Shown: positions 1 to 9,120, counted from the stretch's first letter. The stretch: 64,000 nt of DNA from Paenibacillus sp. FSL H7-0737 (GCF_000758545.1 NZ_CP009279.1:2542001-2606000); one strand, 5' to 3'. The notes: generated by a model from the sequence alone, not told the origin. Made by a program: numbers and translations.

Positions 1-540
1 CTGCTAATTTCCACTTCTTGCAAATACCCAGAGATTGCTGCCCGCTGGGCTGATCAGTTCTACACCAATGAAGCAAGCATTCAAAATTTCTGGGGAGCGA
101 TAGACACCGTTATTAAGAAAAATATTAACGGTTCTTATACATTGATGGACCCACCGATGGGTACCAGTGCTGATGCCTGGTATTGGGATCAATCACTCCG
201 GGATTTCGGGCCGAAATATGTCAGTCCAGAGTTTGAAAAATCCATCTTTCTAAACCCAAAAACCGGAGATGGACTGAAGCTGCAGCTCGATAAGCTGGGA
301 AGCGATTATACAACGCCACCTTTCCCTGATGTAATGTACACCGCTGAAGAGTTTCAGCTGCTGCCGACTTTGACTACGGACATCGATAGTTATGTCAATA
401 CAATGCGTGCTCAGTTTATAATTACAGGTAAAATTGACGAGGGCTGGGCTGATTATGTGAAACAGCTGCGGGGAATGGGACTGGAGAAGCTGGTTAAAAT
501 TCGTACCGATGCTTACAGTCGTTATGTGAATGTAGAATAG
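1..540 (+). CDS. Extracellular solute-binding protein (sugar ABC transporter), C-terminal part
   Basis: The reading frame is open from the first base and ends at TAG 538-540, so only about 179 C-terminal residues are present. The segment has the look of LplA/family 1 extracellular solute-binding proteins of Paenibacillus: the MDPPMGTSADAWYW stretch, a long Asp/Tyr-rich lobe, and a C-terminal helix pair ending in GWADYVKQLRGMGLEKLV followed by a short tail. Such proteins are lipid-anchored outside the membrane and deliver oligosaccharides to an ABC permease. The signal peptide, lipobox and transporter partners lie outside the window. Family assignment is by recognition of the C-terminal pattern; substrate is unknown. 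A terminator follows. Confidence 0.75.
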   Translation: MLISTSCKYPEIAARWADQFYTNEASIQNFWGAIDTVIKKNINGSYTLMDPPMGTSADAWYWDQSLRDFGPKYVSPEFEKSIFLNPKTGDGLKLQLDKLGSDYTTPPFPDVMYTAEEFQLLPTLTTDIDSYVNTMRAQFIITGKIDEGWADYVKQLRGMGLEKLVKIRTDAYSRYVNVE

Positions 541-599
541 AGTATTATGTGAAATACTGACGGCTAGGCTGTAACATCCTATTTCACTTATTTAAACAA

Positions 600-650
600 A
601 GGAGGTTCTCTCTATGCGAGTGGCATAAAGAGAACCTCCTTATTCTTTTT
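600..650. terminator. Bidirectional intrinsic terminator
   Basis: A perfect 12-bp inverted repeat (AGGAGGTTCTCT at 600-611 and AGAGAACCTCCT at 629-640) is followed by a T-rich tract on the plus strand and preceded by an A-rich one. It sits between the convergent solute-binding and GH30 genes and probably stops both. Confidence 0.85.
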
Positions 651-1992
651 ACTTTATTAGCAGGGTTTGAATGGCATGAGCCGGAATCATGTTCTCAGCC
701 AAGTTGTTATGGAAGCGCAGGGTGAAAGGAAGCTCTTGTTCCGTGCGGTTCATAACGATAACAGCAATGGTGCCATCTGGGTTACGGAAAGCCGTTGTTT
801 CAAGCTTATCAGTATATTTAGAGTGCCCAATTCGTTTAGCACCTGGGCGAATGTATTTACTGAAATGCCCGATGTAATAGAAGGAGCTCTCAAATATAAT
901 TTCATCGTTTTTCGTATCGCCAATAATTGGAGCATCGCAGTAGTTACCTACATGGTTAGGGCCCCCTTGCTCGTCCAAGACAATATTCCAGTCCGTCCAG
1001 CTTGACATCCAGTTGTTCAGGTTACCAATGATATCGTGGCCGTAACGTTCGCCTGTGTTCCATGAGCCGAGATGAACGCCACCTTCTTGGCAGCCTTCAC
1101 TGAAGAACAGCTTCTTGTCTGGGAAGCGATCATGAACGGCCGATAGGGCTTCGAAGTGATCTCCGGAGTACCAGTGGAAGCAAATTCCCCAAATGTATTT
1201 GGAAGCTTCTTGATCTTCAAAAGCAACCTTGGCACGATCATACACGCGCTCCTTGTTATGATCCCAGATCATAACCTTTACATGAGCCAAACCGGCTTGT
1301 TCCAAGGCAGGTCCCAAGTAATCACGAACAAAATCTTTTTCTTCTTCGGCAGTATAAAGGCAAGAATCCCAGATTTGAACAGCCTTCGCTTCATTCTGAA
1401 CACTAACAGCCCAAATATCGATGCCTTCAGCTGCGTAAGCCTGAATATATTTTACGAACATGTTGGCCCAAGCCTCACGGTATTCAGGCTTAAGAGCTCC
1501 ACCACCGTTCATTTGACCGTTCGTTTTCATAAAAGCTGGCGGACTCCAAGGAGAGGAGAACAAACGGAAATCTTCACCAACAGCTGTTGCAGCATTTTTG
1601 ATTAGGGGGATAATTGACTCTTGATCTCTGGAAATATCGAACGATCGGAGCTCTGCATCGCCTTCTTCTACATAAGCATAGTTGCCGAGTGAGAAGTCAC
1701 AGCTCTGGATATGCGAGCGGCAAAGAGTATACCCAATTCCGTGCTCAGGATCAAAATAAGCGTCGATGATTTCTTTTTGTTTAGCTTCACTTAGTTTAGC
1801 GATGGTAACAGCAGAAGCCTCGGTAAGTGCACCACCGAAACCTTCCATTTCCTGATACTCCAGATCATCATAAATATTGATGAGCTCTGATTCGACGCCT
1901 GATGTATCGGGGAGGAAGATCAGAGGGTCTTTTTCTGTCAGACGGTCGGTAGTTTCTTTTGCTGTTTGAATGACGCGGACAATTTTACTCAT
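649..1992 (-). CDS. Glycoside hydrolase family 30, probably intracellular
   Basis: A 447-residue (beta/alpha)8 glycosidase of the GH30 type (glucosylceramidase / endo-beta-1,6-glucanase relatives). Visible markers are MEGFGGALTEASA near residue 50, FSSPWSPPAFMKTNGQMNGGG near 145, the acid/base Glu in SVQNEA (about E201) and the nucleophile Glu in FFSEGC (about E299). A beta-sandwich C-terminus ends in a short hydrophobic strand. No signal peptide is seen, so it should act in the cytoplasm on imported oligosaccharides; the exact linkage is not predictable. The start was placed at ATG 1992, 11 bases after AGGAGGT (2004-2010). The longer ORF beginning at 2016 starts inside that binding site. It is divergent from an AraC regulator. 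Confidence 0.9.
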   Translation of the reverse strand: MSKIVRVIQTAKETTDRLTEKDPLIFLPDTSGVESELINIYDDLEYQEMEGFGGALTEASAVTIAKLSEAKQKEIIDAYFDPEHGIGYTLCRSHIQSCDFSLGNYAYVEEGDAELRSFDISRDQESIIPLIKNAATAVGEDFRLFSSPWSPPAFMKTNGQMNGGGALKPEYREAWANMFVKYIQAYAAEGIDIWAVSVQNEAKAVQIWDSCLYTAEEEKDFVRDYLGPALEQAGLAHVKVMIWDHNKERVYDRAKVAFEDQEASKYIWGICFHWYSGDHFEALSAVHDRFPDKKLFFSEGCQEGGVHLGSWNTGERYGHDIIGNLNNWMSSWTDWNIVLDEQGGPNHVGNYCDAPIIGDTKNDEIIFESSFYYIGHFSKYIRPGAKRIGHSKYTDKLETTAFRNPDGTIAVIVMNRTEQELPFTLRFHNNLAENMIPAHAIQTLLIK

Positions 1993-2031
1993 AGTGGTTG
2001 GTAACCTCCTGTACATATAAATTCTGTCTTT

Positions 2032-2061
2032 ATTATAGAAGGAGATTCACTGCTCTTTGAA
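2032..2061 (-). promoter_or_regulatory. Candidate sigma-A promoter of the GH30 gene
   Basis: On the minus strand TTCAAA (2056-2061) and TATAAT (2032-2037) are 18 bases apart, directly upstream of the GH30 ribosome binding site. The -10 is a perfect match and the -35 is weak, which would fit an activator such as the divergent AraC protein. This is inference from sequence only. Confidence 0.45.
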
Positions 2062-2118
2062 GAAACAATATGGCTAAGAACCTCAACGATCTGGTCATCG
2101 ACTACTTAGAGAAGAGGA

Positions 2119-2922
2119 GTGAATGCTATAAAAACTAATAGTGTCCAAATAAGCCTATGCGGCTTTATTCGCCATACTCAGCCTTTTCGGCAATTATATC
2201 GCAGTGGGCTGGATACCTATATCATCAGGCTGCAAGCAGAAGGGGAGTGTGAAGTACTGATCGATGGGGACATGGTATCCGTGGTGCCTGGTGATCTGTT
2301 ATTATTTAAGCCTCAAGATATATATGATCTGAGAATCGGGGAAAAGAAGAGTCCGCTGGGACATAGTGTGGACTATTTTGTAATGTGTACAGGGGAATGG
2401 GTGGATCAGTGGTGGAACCTGCGCGAAAGACCGAAGAAGGTTAGAATTGCGGATGATGGCAAGCTGCAAAGTATATGGCAACAGCTTGATCTGGAGAATA
2501 GAAGACTAGATGGGGGTAGCTCTGAAATACTTGAGGCGCTGTTTAAAGCGCTATGTCTGCTGTTAGATCGGGCAATGGAAGAAGCACCTGCATCATCATC
2601 AGCCTCACTGTTACACGGGCTTAAGATGAAGAGTTATGTAGAGGAGCATGCTACATCAGAAATCAGGCTAAAGGATGTAGCTGCCCATGCCGGAATTAGT
2701 GTAACGAGGGCCGTACATGTATTCAAAATTCAATTCGGCTACTCTATTATGCAATATGCTGGGCAAATTCGGCTTGCTATGGCACTTCGATTAATGGACA
2801 ACACCAATTATACCTTAGAGCGAATAGCAGAGGAGACGGGGTTTGGAAGCTACACCTATTTCCACAGGGTATTTCGGGAACGTTATGGCGTCTCACCAGG
2901 CAACTATCGTAAGAGAGAGTAG
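2119..2922 (+). CDS. AraC family transcriptional regulator
   Basis: An AraC/XylS-type regulator of about 267 residues. The N-terminal half is a cupin-like sensor (EGECEVLIDGD, VVPGDLLLFKPQD), and the C-terminal 100 residues hold two helix-turn-helix motifs (IRLKDVAAHAGISVTRAVHVFK and LERIAEETGFGSYTYFHRVFRERYGVSPGNYRK). It is divergent from the GH30 gene and probably controls it in response to a sugar. Start is uncertain. GTG 2119 touches the AGAGGAG site with no spacing, whereas ATA 2128 lies 9 bases after it and would give a protein starting MKTNSVQISL. No ATG is available in frame near here. Confidence 0.88.
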   Translation: MNAIKTNSVQISLCGFIRHTQPFRQLYRSGLDTYIIRLQAEGECEVLIDGDMVSVVPGDLLLFKPQDIYDLRIGEKKSPLGHSVDYFVMCTGEWVDQWWNLRERPKKVRIADDGKLQSIWQQLDLENRRLDGGSSEILEALFKALCLLLDRAMEEAPASSSASLLHGLKMKSYVEEHATSEIRLKDVAAHAGISVTRAVHVFKIQFGYSIMQYAGQIRLAMALRLMDNTNYTLERIAEETGFGSYTYFHRVFRERYGVSPGNYRKRE

Positions 2923-2932
2923 CTTCACTATT

Positions 2933-3979
2933 TTAAGATCGTCTAGTTTTTAACAAGAAGTCCCTAACCGCTTGCTCAAATAACCTGACACTATTTGCCC
3001 ATGTCCATTTGAGGGAAGATCTTTCACCTTGTACGGCTAATTTAGTTCTTAAGTTTGGGTCTCGAATTAGGCGGATGACATCTTCACCAAGCCGATTCTC
3101 GTACCGATAGGAGAGCAGGCAATTCTTCTCGTGATTTGCGTATTCCATATTTCCGCCTGAATAAACACAGACGAGTGCTGCGCCACACCGCATGGCTTCA
3201 AGCCCCGGCAAAGAACCCGTATCAAAAATACTAGAACTAACAAAGATATCTGCACCGTTGTAATGGTAACAGAGCTCCTCATCATTAGCAGGTGTGAAGA
3301 ATCGATATTTGCCAGTAGCTTTCATTCTTTGGAGAACTTCTGAAGTATTGAACTCGTCGGGCGGACTGATAAAGTTAATATTTACATTGGGACATTGATT
3401 TTTCACGTGATCCAGCTGCTCTATAAGATAGTCTTGCTCACGGTGCCATGAGAATCCACGTTCTGCTTTTCTTAATATAGCTGTTATGTTTAAAGGCTCC
3501 TGAAGACTGTAACGGATATTCATATTCTTGAAGGAGGAGCTAATGCCAATGGGCACGATTTTTCCTGTGATCCCATGATTTAAACGAATCAGCTCCTGCT
3601 GCCAATGCGATAAAACAATTAGATGCTCTGTGACATGATAAGAAGGGAACGACAGCGAACTATCTGGTAAAAAGGGGGGTTCATAACATAATGACAATCT
3701 TACATGAATTCCTTTTCCTTGATTGCTAGCTGCTTGAGAGGTAGGGACTGTCGTATGGAAATTAGAAACAATAACATCGCCTATGGGATAGTCCTGTTCT
3801 TGAAGCTCCATATGTGTGGAACGGATTAAGGTGGAGCGGACATCATAGGAAACAACCCCATCCACAGGCATGAGGATAGTAACCTGATGCCCCATAGCTG
3901 TTAGCCCATTGGCGAGTTCTACCAGCATGCGTTGAGCTCCACCATGAGATAAGGTCAGAATAGGGAATGTGAATCTCAT
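2933..3979 (-). CDS. Glycosyltransferase family 4 (GT-B fold)
   Basis: A 348-residue GT-B glycosyltransferase. The N-terminal Rossmann domain carries the LTLSHGGAQRMLVELANGL signature near residue 10. The C-terminal domain has the nucleotide-sugar site pattern ADIFVSSSIFDTGSLPGLEAMRCGAALVC, close to the EX7E motif of GT4 enzymes, though the first acidic residue appears replaced around DTGSLPGLE. No membrane segment is seen; it would act at the cytoplasmic face on a glycan or lipid acceptor. Start chosen at ATG 3979 (MRFTFPILTLSHGG), 11 bases after AAGGGA; an upstream TTG at 4000 overlaps that site. It stands alone, with no polysaccharide locus around it. Confidence 0.82.
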   Translation of the reverse strand: MRFTFPILTLSHGGAQRMLVELANGLTAMGHQVTILMPVDGVVSYDVRSTLIRSTHMELQEQDYPIGDVIVSNFHTTVPTSQAASNQGKGIHVRLSLCYEPPFLPDSSLSFPSYHVTEHLIVLSHWQQELIRLNHGITGKIVPIGISSSFKNMNIRYSLQEPLNITAILRKAERGFSWHREQDYLIEQLDHVKNQCPNVNINFISPPDEFNTSEVLQRMKATGKYRFFTPANDEELCYHYNGADIFVSSSIFDTGSLPGLEAMRCGAALVCVYSGGNMEYANHEKNCLLSYRYENRLGEDVIRLIRDPNLRTKLAVQGERSSLKWTWANSVRLFEQAVRDFLLKTRRS

Positions 3980-4098
3980 CGGTAATCCCGTCCCTTCCAA
4001 GTTAGGGCTTAATCGTCAAACGATGTTACTCAATCGTTCTGTTTCTTATTTTATTCAACTCGCATAGAAAGGTACCATTTAGCTAATTTTGAAAAGCG

Positions 4099-4944
4099 TT
4101 ATTTTTCCATATGAGAAATATTCTTCAGTAAAGCAACGGTCTCATTAATCTCGAGGTTCGTTATATCTTCTAAAGATAGGTCGATCATGGGCTTGACTTT
4201 TTGGAGTTTGCTCAGGAAAGCTTCGGTATGGAAATGCCCTCCACCAGCTTTACCGTGGTAAATTCTCTCTCCATCTTGATAGATGTCTTTTAAATGCGCC
4301 AAAATGATCCGATCCCCGAACAACCTGAAGGCGTCATCAACAATTTGATCCTGCATATCTACAGCGTCACCAATAAAATTGCATGGATCCAGGACAACCC
4401 CAATATTGCCAGAGGGGATTTCATCTAAGATGCGGTGCATCTTGTCTGGTGTAGAAAGAGTATGTGTGCAGACCCCCTCCAATCCGAGAAAAACACCCCA
4501 TTTTTCAGCTTCCTCCGCAAGCTCTTGTACAGTTGCCCTTAATATATCCCAGCCGATCTCTTCGTAATGGAGCGGATCTTGTGCTTGGAAAGTAGTCAGT
4601 GCGCCCGTCTCCGTAGCCACCATAGGGGCGCCGAATTGGCGGGCATACCGTAGATGTTCTTTAAAGCGATCTATTTCTAATCTCCGAATAACAGGATCCG
4701 GGTGAATGGGATTGATATAACAGCCTAACACTCCGATACGTATACCTGCTCTGTCAAATTGTTCGCCAATATAGTTTGCGAGGCCTGGACTTAATTTACC
4801 TGTGGAGGTATCGATGTCCTGAATAGCTTTGGATAAAGCAAGTTGAACAAAATCGATATCATAATTCTGAAGCGTTGCTGTCAACGATTTGAGGGGTAAA
4901 CAACCAAATGTATGCGCTAATGTTCCGTATCTAATGGAAATCAT
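4099..4944 (-). CDS. Sugar phosphate isomerase/epimerase (xylose isomerase-like TIM barrel)
   Basis: A protein of about 281 residues of the AP-endonuclease-2 TIM-barrel superfamily. Barrel strands and metal-binding positions are recognisable: GVLGCYINPIHPD, VATETGAL, GLEGVCTHT, VVLDPCNFI, ILAHLKDI and DLSLEDI, with Glu, Asp, His and Glu as likely divalent-metal ligands. Such enzymes interconvert ketoses or act in inositol and sugar-acid catabolism; the substrate is unknown. A catabolite-control-like site lies just upstream (4984-4997). Start uncertain: ATG 4944 abuts AAGGAG without spacing, while ATT 4935 sits 9 bases after it and would give MRYGTLAHTFG. Confidence 0.85.
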   Translation of the reverse strand: MISIRYGTLAHTFGCLPLKSLTATLQNYDIDFVQLALSKAIQDIDTSTGKLSPGLANYIGEQFDRAGIRIGVLGCYINPIHPDPVIRRLEIDRFKEHLRYARQFGAPMVATETGALTTFQAQDPLHYEEIGWDILRATVQELAEEAEKWGVFLGLEGVCTHTLSTPDKMHRILDEIPSGNIGVVLDPCNFIGDAVDMQDQIVDDAFRLFGDRIILAHLKDIYQDGERIYHGKAGGGHFHTEAFLSKLQKVKPMIDLSLEDITNLEINETVALLKNISHMEK

Positions 4945-4983
4945 CTCCTTATCTAGGGTAGGTATGTGTAATTACAAACATAA

Positions 4984-4997
4984 TAGTAGCGCTTTCA
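4984..4997 (-). promoter_or_regulatory. Candidate cre (CcpA) site upstream of the isomerase gene
   Basis: Minus-strand TGAAAGCGCTACTA matches the Bacillus cre consensus TGWAARCGYTWNCW at all constrained positions but one. It lies about 40 bases before the isomerase start and overlaps the stop of the upstream hydrolase gene, so glucose repression of the isomerase is plausible. Confidence 0.5.
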
Positions 4998-5903
4998 TCT
5001 GGATGCAAGTGATTTATCCTTATCGTCTATCAGGAAATTGATGATCTCAGTGTTTACTCTATCCGGTTGCTCATGATTAATCCCGTGTCCCGCATGGGGG
5101 ATGACTTGGTAATAGAACTTTCCATCTTCTAAAATATTTATGAAATCCTTCGATTGTTTTAGCGCGTGTTCTCCAACTAGAAAATAGAGCTTGTCTCTAA
5201 CTGCGACTGCAGCGTTTTTATCGTATGGATGAAGCTTATGCACAAACATGGCTTGCTGATTATGAGTGCGCATTAAAAGGATCAGATGAGCAGCTAATGC
5301 TGGATGGTTGTCAAATAAAGGGGAGTGAGGTGCGCTTAACTTCTTCAGAACTTTCAGTAAATTGCGATCCGTTGGAATCAGAATCTCCGGGAACATCATC
5401 ATTAAAGTTTGGATCATGGCTTTAATCGGTGCAGTGACCATCCCGCCCTCCAAACAAACGACACGGTTCACTTTGTCCGGTTGCTCGGTCGCATAATTAA
5501 AAGCAATATAGGCGCCATTGGACACACCCGCAATATTAAAGACGTCTATATTCAGATACGTCGCTATTTCATTAATCCATTTTACTTGCTCAAACTTCTG
5601 TTTGTTAAACTGCTCGTTAGGTATGCTTTTTCCGGGTCCACCCAAAGTATCAATCGCGATGCAATAAAAATGCTTCGATAACTCCTCGATATTTAAGATC
5701 CACATGACCGCCGAGTTATCACCAACACCATGAAACAGTAGTAAAGGTGGATTACTCTTTTGACCAGCAAGGATACAATGCGTCAGTCCATATGTGGTTG
5801 GAACATCAATCTCCTCAAGCGGAATGGGCCACTGCTCAATCATCTGCTCATAGGAGTGCCACACTCGTTCTTGCGCTTTTACATTCTTGAAGCTATTTAC
5901 CAT
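4995..5903 (-). CDS. Alpha/beta hydrolase
   Basis: A 302-residue alpha/beta-fold hydrolase. The oxyanion region LLFHGVGDNSAVM is near residue 75, the nucleophile elbow GVSNGAYIAF carries the Ser around residue 126, and the catalytic His is in VIPHAGHGINHEQPD near the C-terminus. FLVGEHALKQ probably bears the acid. No signal peptide is seen, so it is cytoplasmic; the substrate is unknown. AAGGAGG lies 6 bases before ATG 5903. It is oriented with the isomerase gene, 50 bases upstream of it, and could be cotranscribed. Confidence 0.85.
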   Translation of the reverse strand: MVNSFKNVKAQERVWHSYEQMIEQWPIPLEEIDVPTTYGLTHCILAGQKSNPPLLLFHGVGDNSAVMWILNIEELSKHFYCIAIDTLGGPGKSIPNEQFNKQKFEQVKWINEIATYLNIDVFNIAGVSNGAYIAFNYATEQPDKVNRVVCLEGGMVTAPIKAMIQTLMMMFPEILIPTDRNLLKVLKKLSAPHSPLFDNHPALAAHLILLMRTHNQQAMFVHKLHPYDKNAAVAVRDKLYFLVGEHALKQSKDFINILEDGKFYYQVIPHAGHGINHEQPDRVNTEIINFLIDDKDKSLASR

Positions 5904-6025
5904 CTCAAACCTCCTTATCCAAAATAAAACATCTACATCTTATTCCAATTAGTATACTACGAGAGTCCGCAAGGAGGAGATAGAAATAGAAACATTACTG
6001 TGAAAAAGAGGGCGGGAGCAGATAA

Positions 6026-6203
6026 GTGTATTTAATACAACTAAACAGCTACTTTACTCCGGTTATTGTGATATAGATGTACTTTGTACAACTATATCTC
6101 TGGAAATCAGCGGATACAGCTTAATTGGGGGAATTTAGTTGCACAAAGTACACTTAACGATAGACAGACGTGCTGAAGTTAATTTTAGTTGTAGAAAGTG
6201 CAA
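6026..6203. repeat. Four degenerate 20-bp repeats in two inverted pairs
   Basis: The 375-base gap 5904-6278 has no gene but holds four copies of a core like TTTAGTTGYACAAAGTRCAC. Two are on the minus strand (6026-6045 and 6077-6096) and two on the plus strand (6134-6153 and 6184-6203). Centres are about 51, 57 and 50 bases apart. The arrangement could fold into a long imperfect stem. I infer a decayed interspersed intergenic element; its copies elsewhere cannot be checked here. Confidence 0.6.
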
Positions 6204-6278
6204 TTAAATAATGCAGAGGGCTCTTTTTTGCAGTAAAATTTTTTGATATGGTAAGCAATTTGTGTTCTAGGGGGGATT

Positions 6279-6782
6279 ATGATGTTGATTGAGCTAAAGG
6301 AAGCTAGTTTGTCAGATGGACGCGATATTTTTGAAATGATTATGGAGATCGGCCCTGGGGAGAATGGATTCGTTAACAATGGGTTTGATTTGGCTTACAG
6401 TGAATTTCCTGATTTCATCAGAGATCGGATAGCACTCTCAAGAGGCGATAATCTCCTACCAAACTATGTCCCGCAAACCAACTATTGGTTACTGATTGAC
6501 TCTTATCCTGTTGGTGTTGGAAAGCTAAGACATTCCTTAAATGATCAATTAAGAAAATCAGGTGGACACATCGGATATAGCATCAGGCCTAGTGAGCGAG
6601 GAAAGGGCTTTGGCAAGATTTTTTTAGCAGAGTTGTTAAAAAAAGCTGCGGATCTGGGGATTGATAAGGTCATGCTGACTTGTGAGCCGAACAATGTATC
6701 TTCGAGAAAGGTTATTGAAGCGAACAGAGGAATACTTAGCGGTATCGAGGATGGGAAATGTAACTACTGGATTAGTTTATGA
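6279..6782 (+). CDS. GNAT family N-acetyltransferase
   Basis: A 167-residue GCN5-related acetyltransferase. Motif A is visible as GHIGYSIRPSERGKGFGKIFLAELLKKA (acetyl-CoA pyrophosphate loop RGKGFG) and motif B as KVMLTCEPNNVSSRKVIEANRG. The N-terminal half resembles the YjcF/PhnO-like subgroup acting on small amines or aminoacyl groups; the substrate is unknown. A run of G (6270-6275) serves as binding site for ATG 6279 or the next ATG at 6282. It is a single gene with its own terminator downstream. Confidence 0.88.
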   Translation: MMLIELKEASLSDGRDIFEMIMEIGPGENGFVNNGFDLAYSEFPDFIRDRIALSRGDNLLPNYVPQTNYWLLIDSYPVGVGKLRHSLNDQLRKSGGHIGYSIRPSERGKGFGKIFLAELLKKAADLGIDKVMLTCEPNNVSSRKVIEANRGILSGIEDGKCNYWISL

Positions 6783-6813
6783 GTCGAGTCGGTGCTGAAT
6801 AGTGGGGGTGAAG

Positions 6814-6842
6814 GAGTTGCTAATTGGCAACTCTTTTTTTTG
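6814..6842 (+). terminator. Intrinsic terminator of the GNAT gene
   Basis: The stem GAGTTGC (6814-6820) / GCAACTC (6827-6833) is followed by a long T run. Confidence 0.85.
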
Positions 6843-6914
6843 TTTTTTCACAATGGAATTTCAGTTCATCCAAGGAGGATTCGTCTAACTTGTGAAATAA
6901 ATTTTAAATTTTGT

Positions 6915-6928
6915 TGAAAACGCTCTAT
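6915..6928 (+). promoter_or_regulatory. Candidate cre site and A-rich leader of the rhamnose operon
   Basis: TGAAAACGCTCTAT matches 11 of 13 constrained positions of the cre consensus, about 80 bases before the first rhamnose gene. Downstream, 6931-6993 is strikingly A-rich with repeated AAACAAA words (for example 6958-6966, 6970-6978), a possible binding region for the DeoR regulator encoded in the operon. No clean sigma-A promoter could be fixed; TAAAAT at 6949-6954 is a possible -10. Confidence 0.45.
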
Positions 6929-7010
6929 TCAAACACAAACAAATAGATTAAAATCAAAACAAACAAAAATAAACAAAAAAATAAACATTCAAAAACGGAG
7001 GTATTCACAA

Positions 7011-9080
7011 ATGGTACAAAGTTTATGGGATTCTGCACGGGGAAAAGTCATCAACGGAGGTCTGGATGCACTGGTCTATCGCTCCAATCTGTTGGGTGAA
7101 GATCGTAGAGTCTGTAATTTTGGAGGAGGGAATACCTCTAGTAAAACTATAGAATTAGATTTCCGTGGTCGTGAGGTTGAAGTCATGTGGGTGAAGGGTA
7201 GCGGCTCTGACCTAGCTACGATGAAAGCAGGCAATTTTACCGGATTGCGGCTTGAGGATATTGCGCCTTTGTTTGATCGGGAGGAAATGCCTGATGAGGA
7301 AATGGTGGCTTACCTCGCGAATTGTATGATTGATCCTAAGCATCCGCGTGCTTCAATTGAGACGCTGCTGCATGCTTTTTTACCATTCAAACATGTAGAT
7401 CATACGCATCCAGATGCGATTATCAGCTTATGCTGTGCTCATAACGGTAAAGATATTGCGCGGGAAATCTATGGGGATCGTTTCGTATGGGTGCCTTACA
7501 TTCGTCCTGGGTTCACTTTATCCAAAATGATCGCTGAAGGCGTACTTGCTAATCCTCAAGCAGAATTGGTGTTGATGGAGAAGCATGGCCTCGTGACTTG
7601 GGGGGATACGCCGGAAGCTTGTTACGCGAAGACGATCTCTATCATTAATGAAGCAGAGCGTTACATCCAAGATAGAATTGAAGATGAGAATCTGTTCGGA
7701 GGTCGCAAATCGGAAGCGCTTCCTGAAGAAGAGCGGCGGGCTGTAGCAGCTGCAGTGATGCCATTGATTAGAGGCGCAGTCAGTGATGAGCGCAAAATGA
7801 TACTGACCTTCGATGATGCAGAGGATGTGCTGCGTTTTGTAGGTGGAGTTAACTCGGAGAAATTATCCAGTGTAGGTGCAGCTTGTCCGGATCATTTGGT
7901 ACATACCAAAATGCTGCCACTTTTTGTGAATTGGGAACCAAATGCCAGTGATATTGATGGTTTGAAGACGAAGCTGAACGAAGCGATTACCGCATATAAA
8001 GAGCAGTACGAAGCGTACTTCGATCGCAATAAGCATGAGGGAGATGTAATGTTCGAAGCCGCACCGCGTGTGATTCTAATTCCCGGAGTGGGAATGATCA
8101 ACACCGGCAAAAGCTGGAGCAACTCTAAAATTAGCGGCGCCTTGTATCACCGGGCGATTGCTGTTATGCGCGGAGCTACCGCATTGGGAGACTTCGTCTC
8201 TCTAAGTGAGAATGAATCGTACAATGTGGAATATTGGCCTTTGGAATTATATAAATTGTCGCTGGCACCAGCAGAAGCAGAATTCTCGCGTAAGGTTGCG
8301 TTCATTACTGGTGGCGCAGGAGGAATCGGGAGCGAAACCGCTCGTCGACTAGTGTCCGAAGGGGCGCATGTTGTGCTGGCAGATCTCAATCTGGAGGGCG
8401 CACAGAAAATTGCCGGGGAGATTAACGATAAATACGGTGAGAATCGTGCGTTCGCTGTTAAAATGGATGTAACGCAGGAGGAGCAAGTTACCGCAGCTTA
8501 TGCAGATACAGCACTTTTTTATGGCGGAGTAGATATTATTGTTAATAATGCTGGACTTGCGACTTCCAGTCCTTTTGATGAGACTTCATTAAAAGAGTGG
8601 AACTTGAACATTTCCGTGCTAGGAACTGGATATTTCCTCGTTGCACGTGAAGCCTTCAAGATGATGAAGGAGCAAAAGATCGGCGGTAGCATGGTATTTA
8701 TTGGCTCTAAGAACTCTGTATTTGCTGGAAAAAGCGTATCGGCTTACAGTTCTGCCAAAGCACTCGAAGCACATTTGGCTCGCTGTATTGCAGCTGAAGG
8801 TGGAGAGTTCGGTATTCGCGCCAATACCATTTTGCCGGATGCCATTCTACAAGGCTCAGCGATTTGGAATTCGAACTGGCGGAATGAACGGGCTGCTGCT
8901 TACGGGATTGAGCCGGATCAACTGGAGGAACATTATCGTAAACGCACAACACTGCTTGTAAATATTTATCCACGTGATATTGCTGAAGGGGTGGCCTTTT
9001 TCGCTTCATCCAAGTCAGAGAAGACTACGGGCTGCATGCTGACGATTGACGGTGGAGTGCCGGCAGCTTTTACTAGATAA
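7011..9080 (+). CDS. rhaEW: Bifunctional rhamnulose-1-phosphate aldolase / lactaldehyde dehydrogenase
   Basis: A 689-residue fusion. Residues 1 to about 420 form a class II aldolase domain with the metal-binding HTHPD near residue 130 and EKHGLVTWGD near 190. Residues about 425-689 form a short-chain dehydrogenase with the nucleotide loop TGGAGGIG near 430, NNAG near 515 and the catalytic YSSAK near 578. In the related B. subtilis protein (YuxG/RhaEW) the first half splits L-rhamnulose-1-phosphate to DHAP and L-lactaldehyde and the second oxidises lactaldehyde to L-lactate. CGGAGG lies 9 bases before the ATG. It heads an operon with its regulator, lutABC, rhaB and rhaA, which supports the assignment. 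Confidence 0.93.
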   Translation: MVQSLWDSARGKVINGGLDALVYRSNLLGEDRRVCNFGGGNTSSKTIELDFRGREVEVMWVKGSGSDLATMKAGNFTGLRLEDIAPLFDREEMPDEEMVAYLANCMIDPKHPRASIETLLHAFLPFKHVDHTHPDAIISLCCAHNGKDIAREIYGDRFVWVPYIRPGFTLSKMIAEGVLANPQAELVLMEKHGLVTWGDTPEACYAKTISIINEAERYIQDRIEDENLFGGRKSEALPEEERRAVAAAVMPLIRGAVSDERKMILTFDDAEDVLRFVGGVNSEKLSSVGAACPDHLVHTKMLPLFVNWEPNASDIDGLKTKLNEAITAYKEQYEAYFDRNKHEGDVMFEAAPRVILIPGVGMINTGKSWSNSKISGALYHRAIAVMRGATALGDFVSLSENESYNVEYWPLELYKLSLAPAEAEFSRKVAFITGGAGGIGSETARRLVSEGAHVVLADLNLEGAQKIAGEINDKYGENRAFAVKMDVTQEEQVTAAYADTALFYGGVDIIVNNAGLATSSPFDETSLKEWNLNISVLGTGYFLVAREAFKMMKEQKIGGSMVFIGSKNSVFAGKSVSAYSSAKALEAHLARCIAAEGGEFGIRANTILPDAILQGSAIWNSNWRNERAAAYGIEPDQLEEHYRKRTTLLVNIYPRDIAEGVAFFASSKSEKTTGCMLTIDGGVPAAFTR

Positions 9081-9120
9081 GTGGAAGATGGAATATAGAT
9101 AGATATAACGGAGGGAAGCC

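Noticed and set aside
1156..1605. 149-residue plus-strand ORF opposite the GH30 gene
   Set aside because: Shadow of the GH30 frame, which carries all catalytic motifs.
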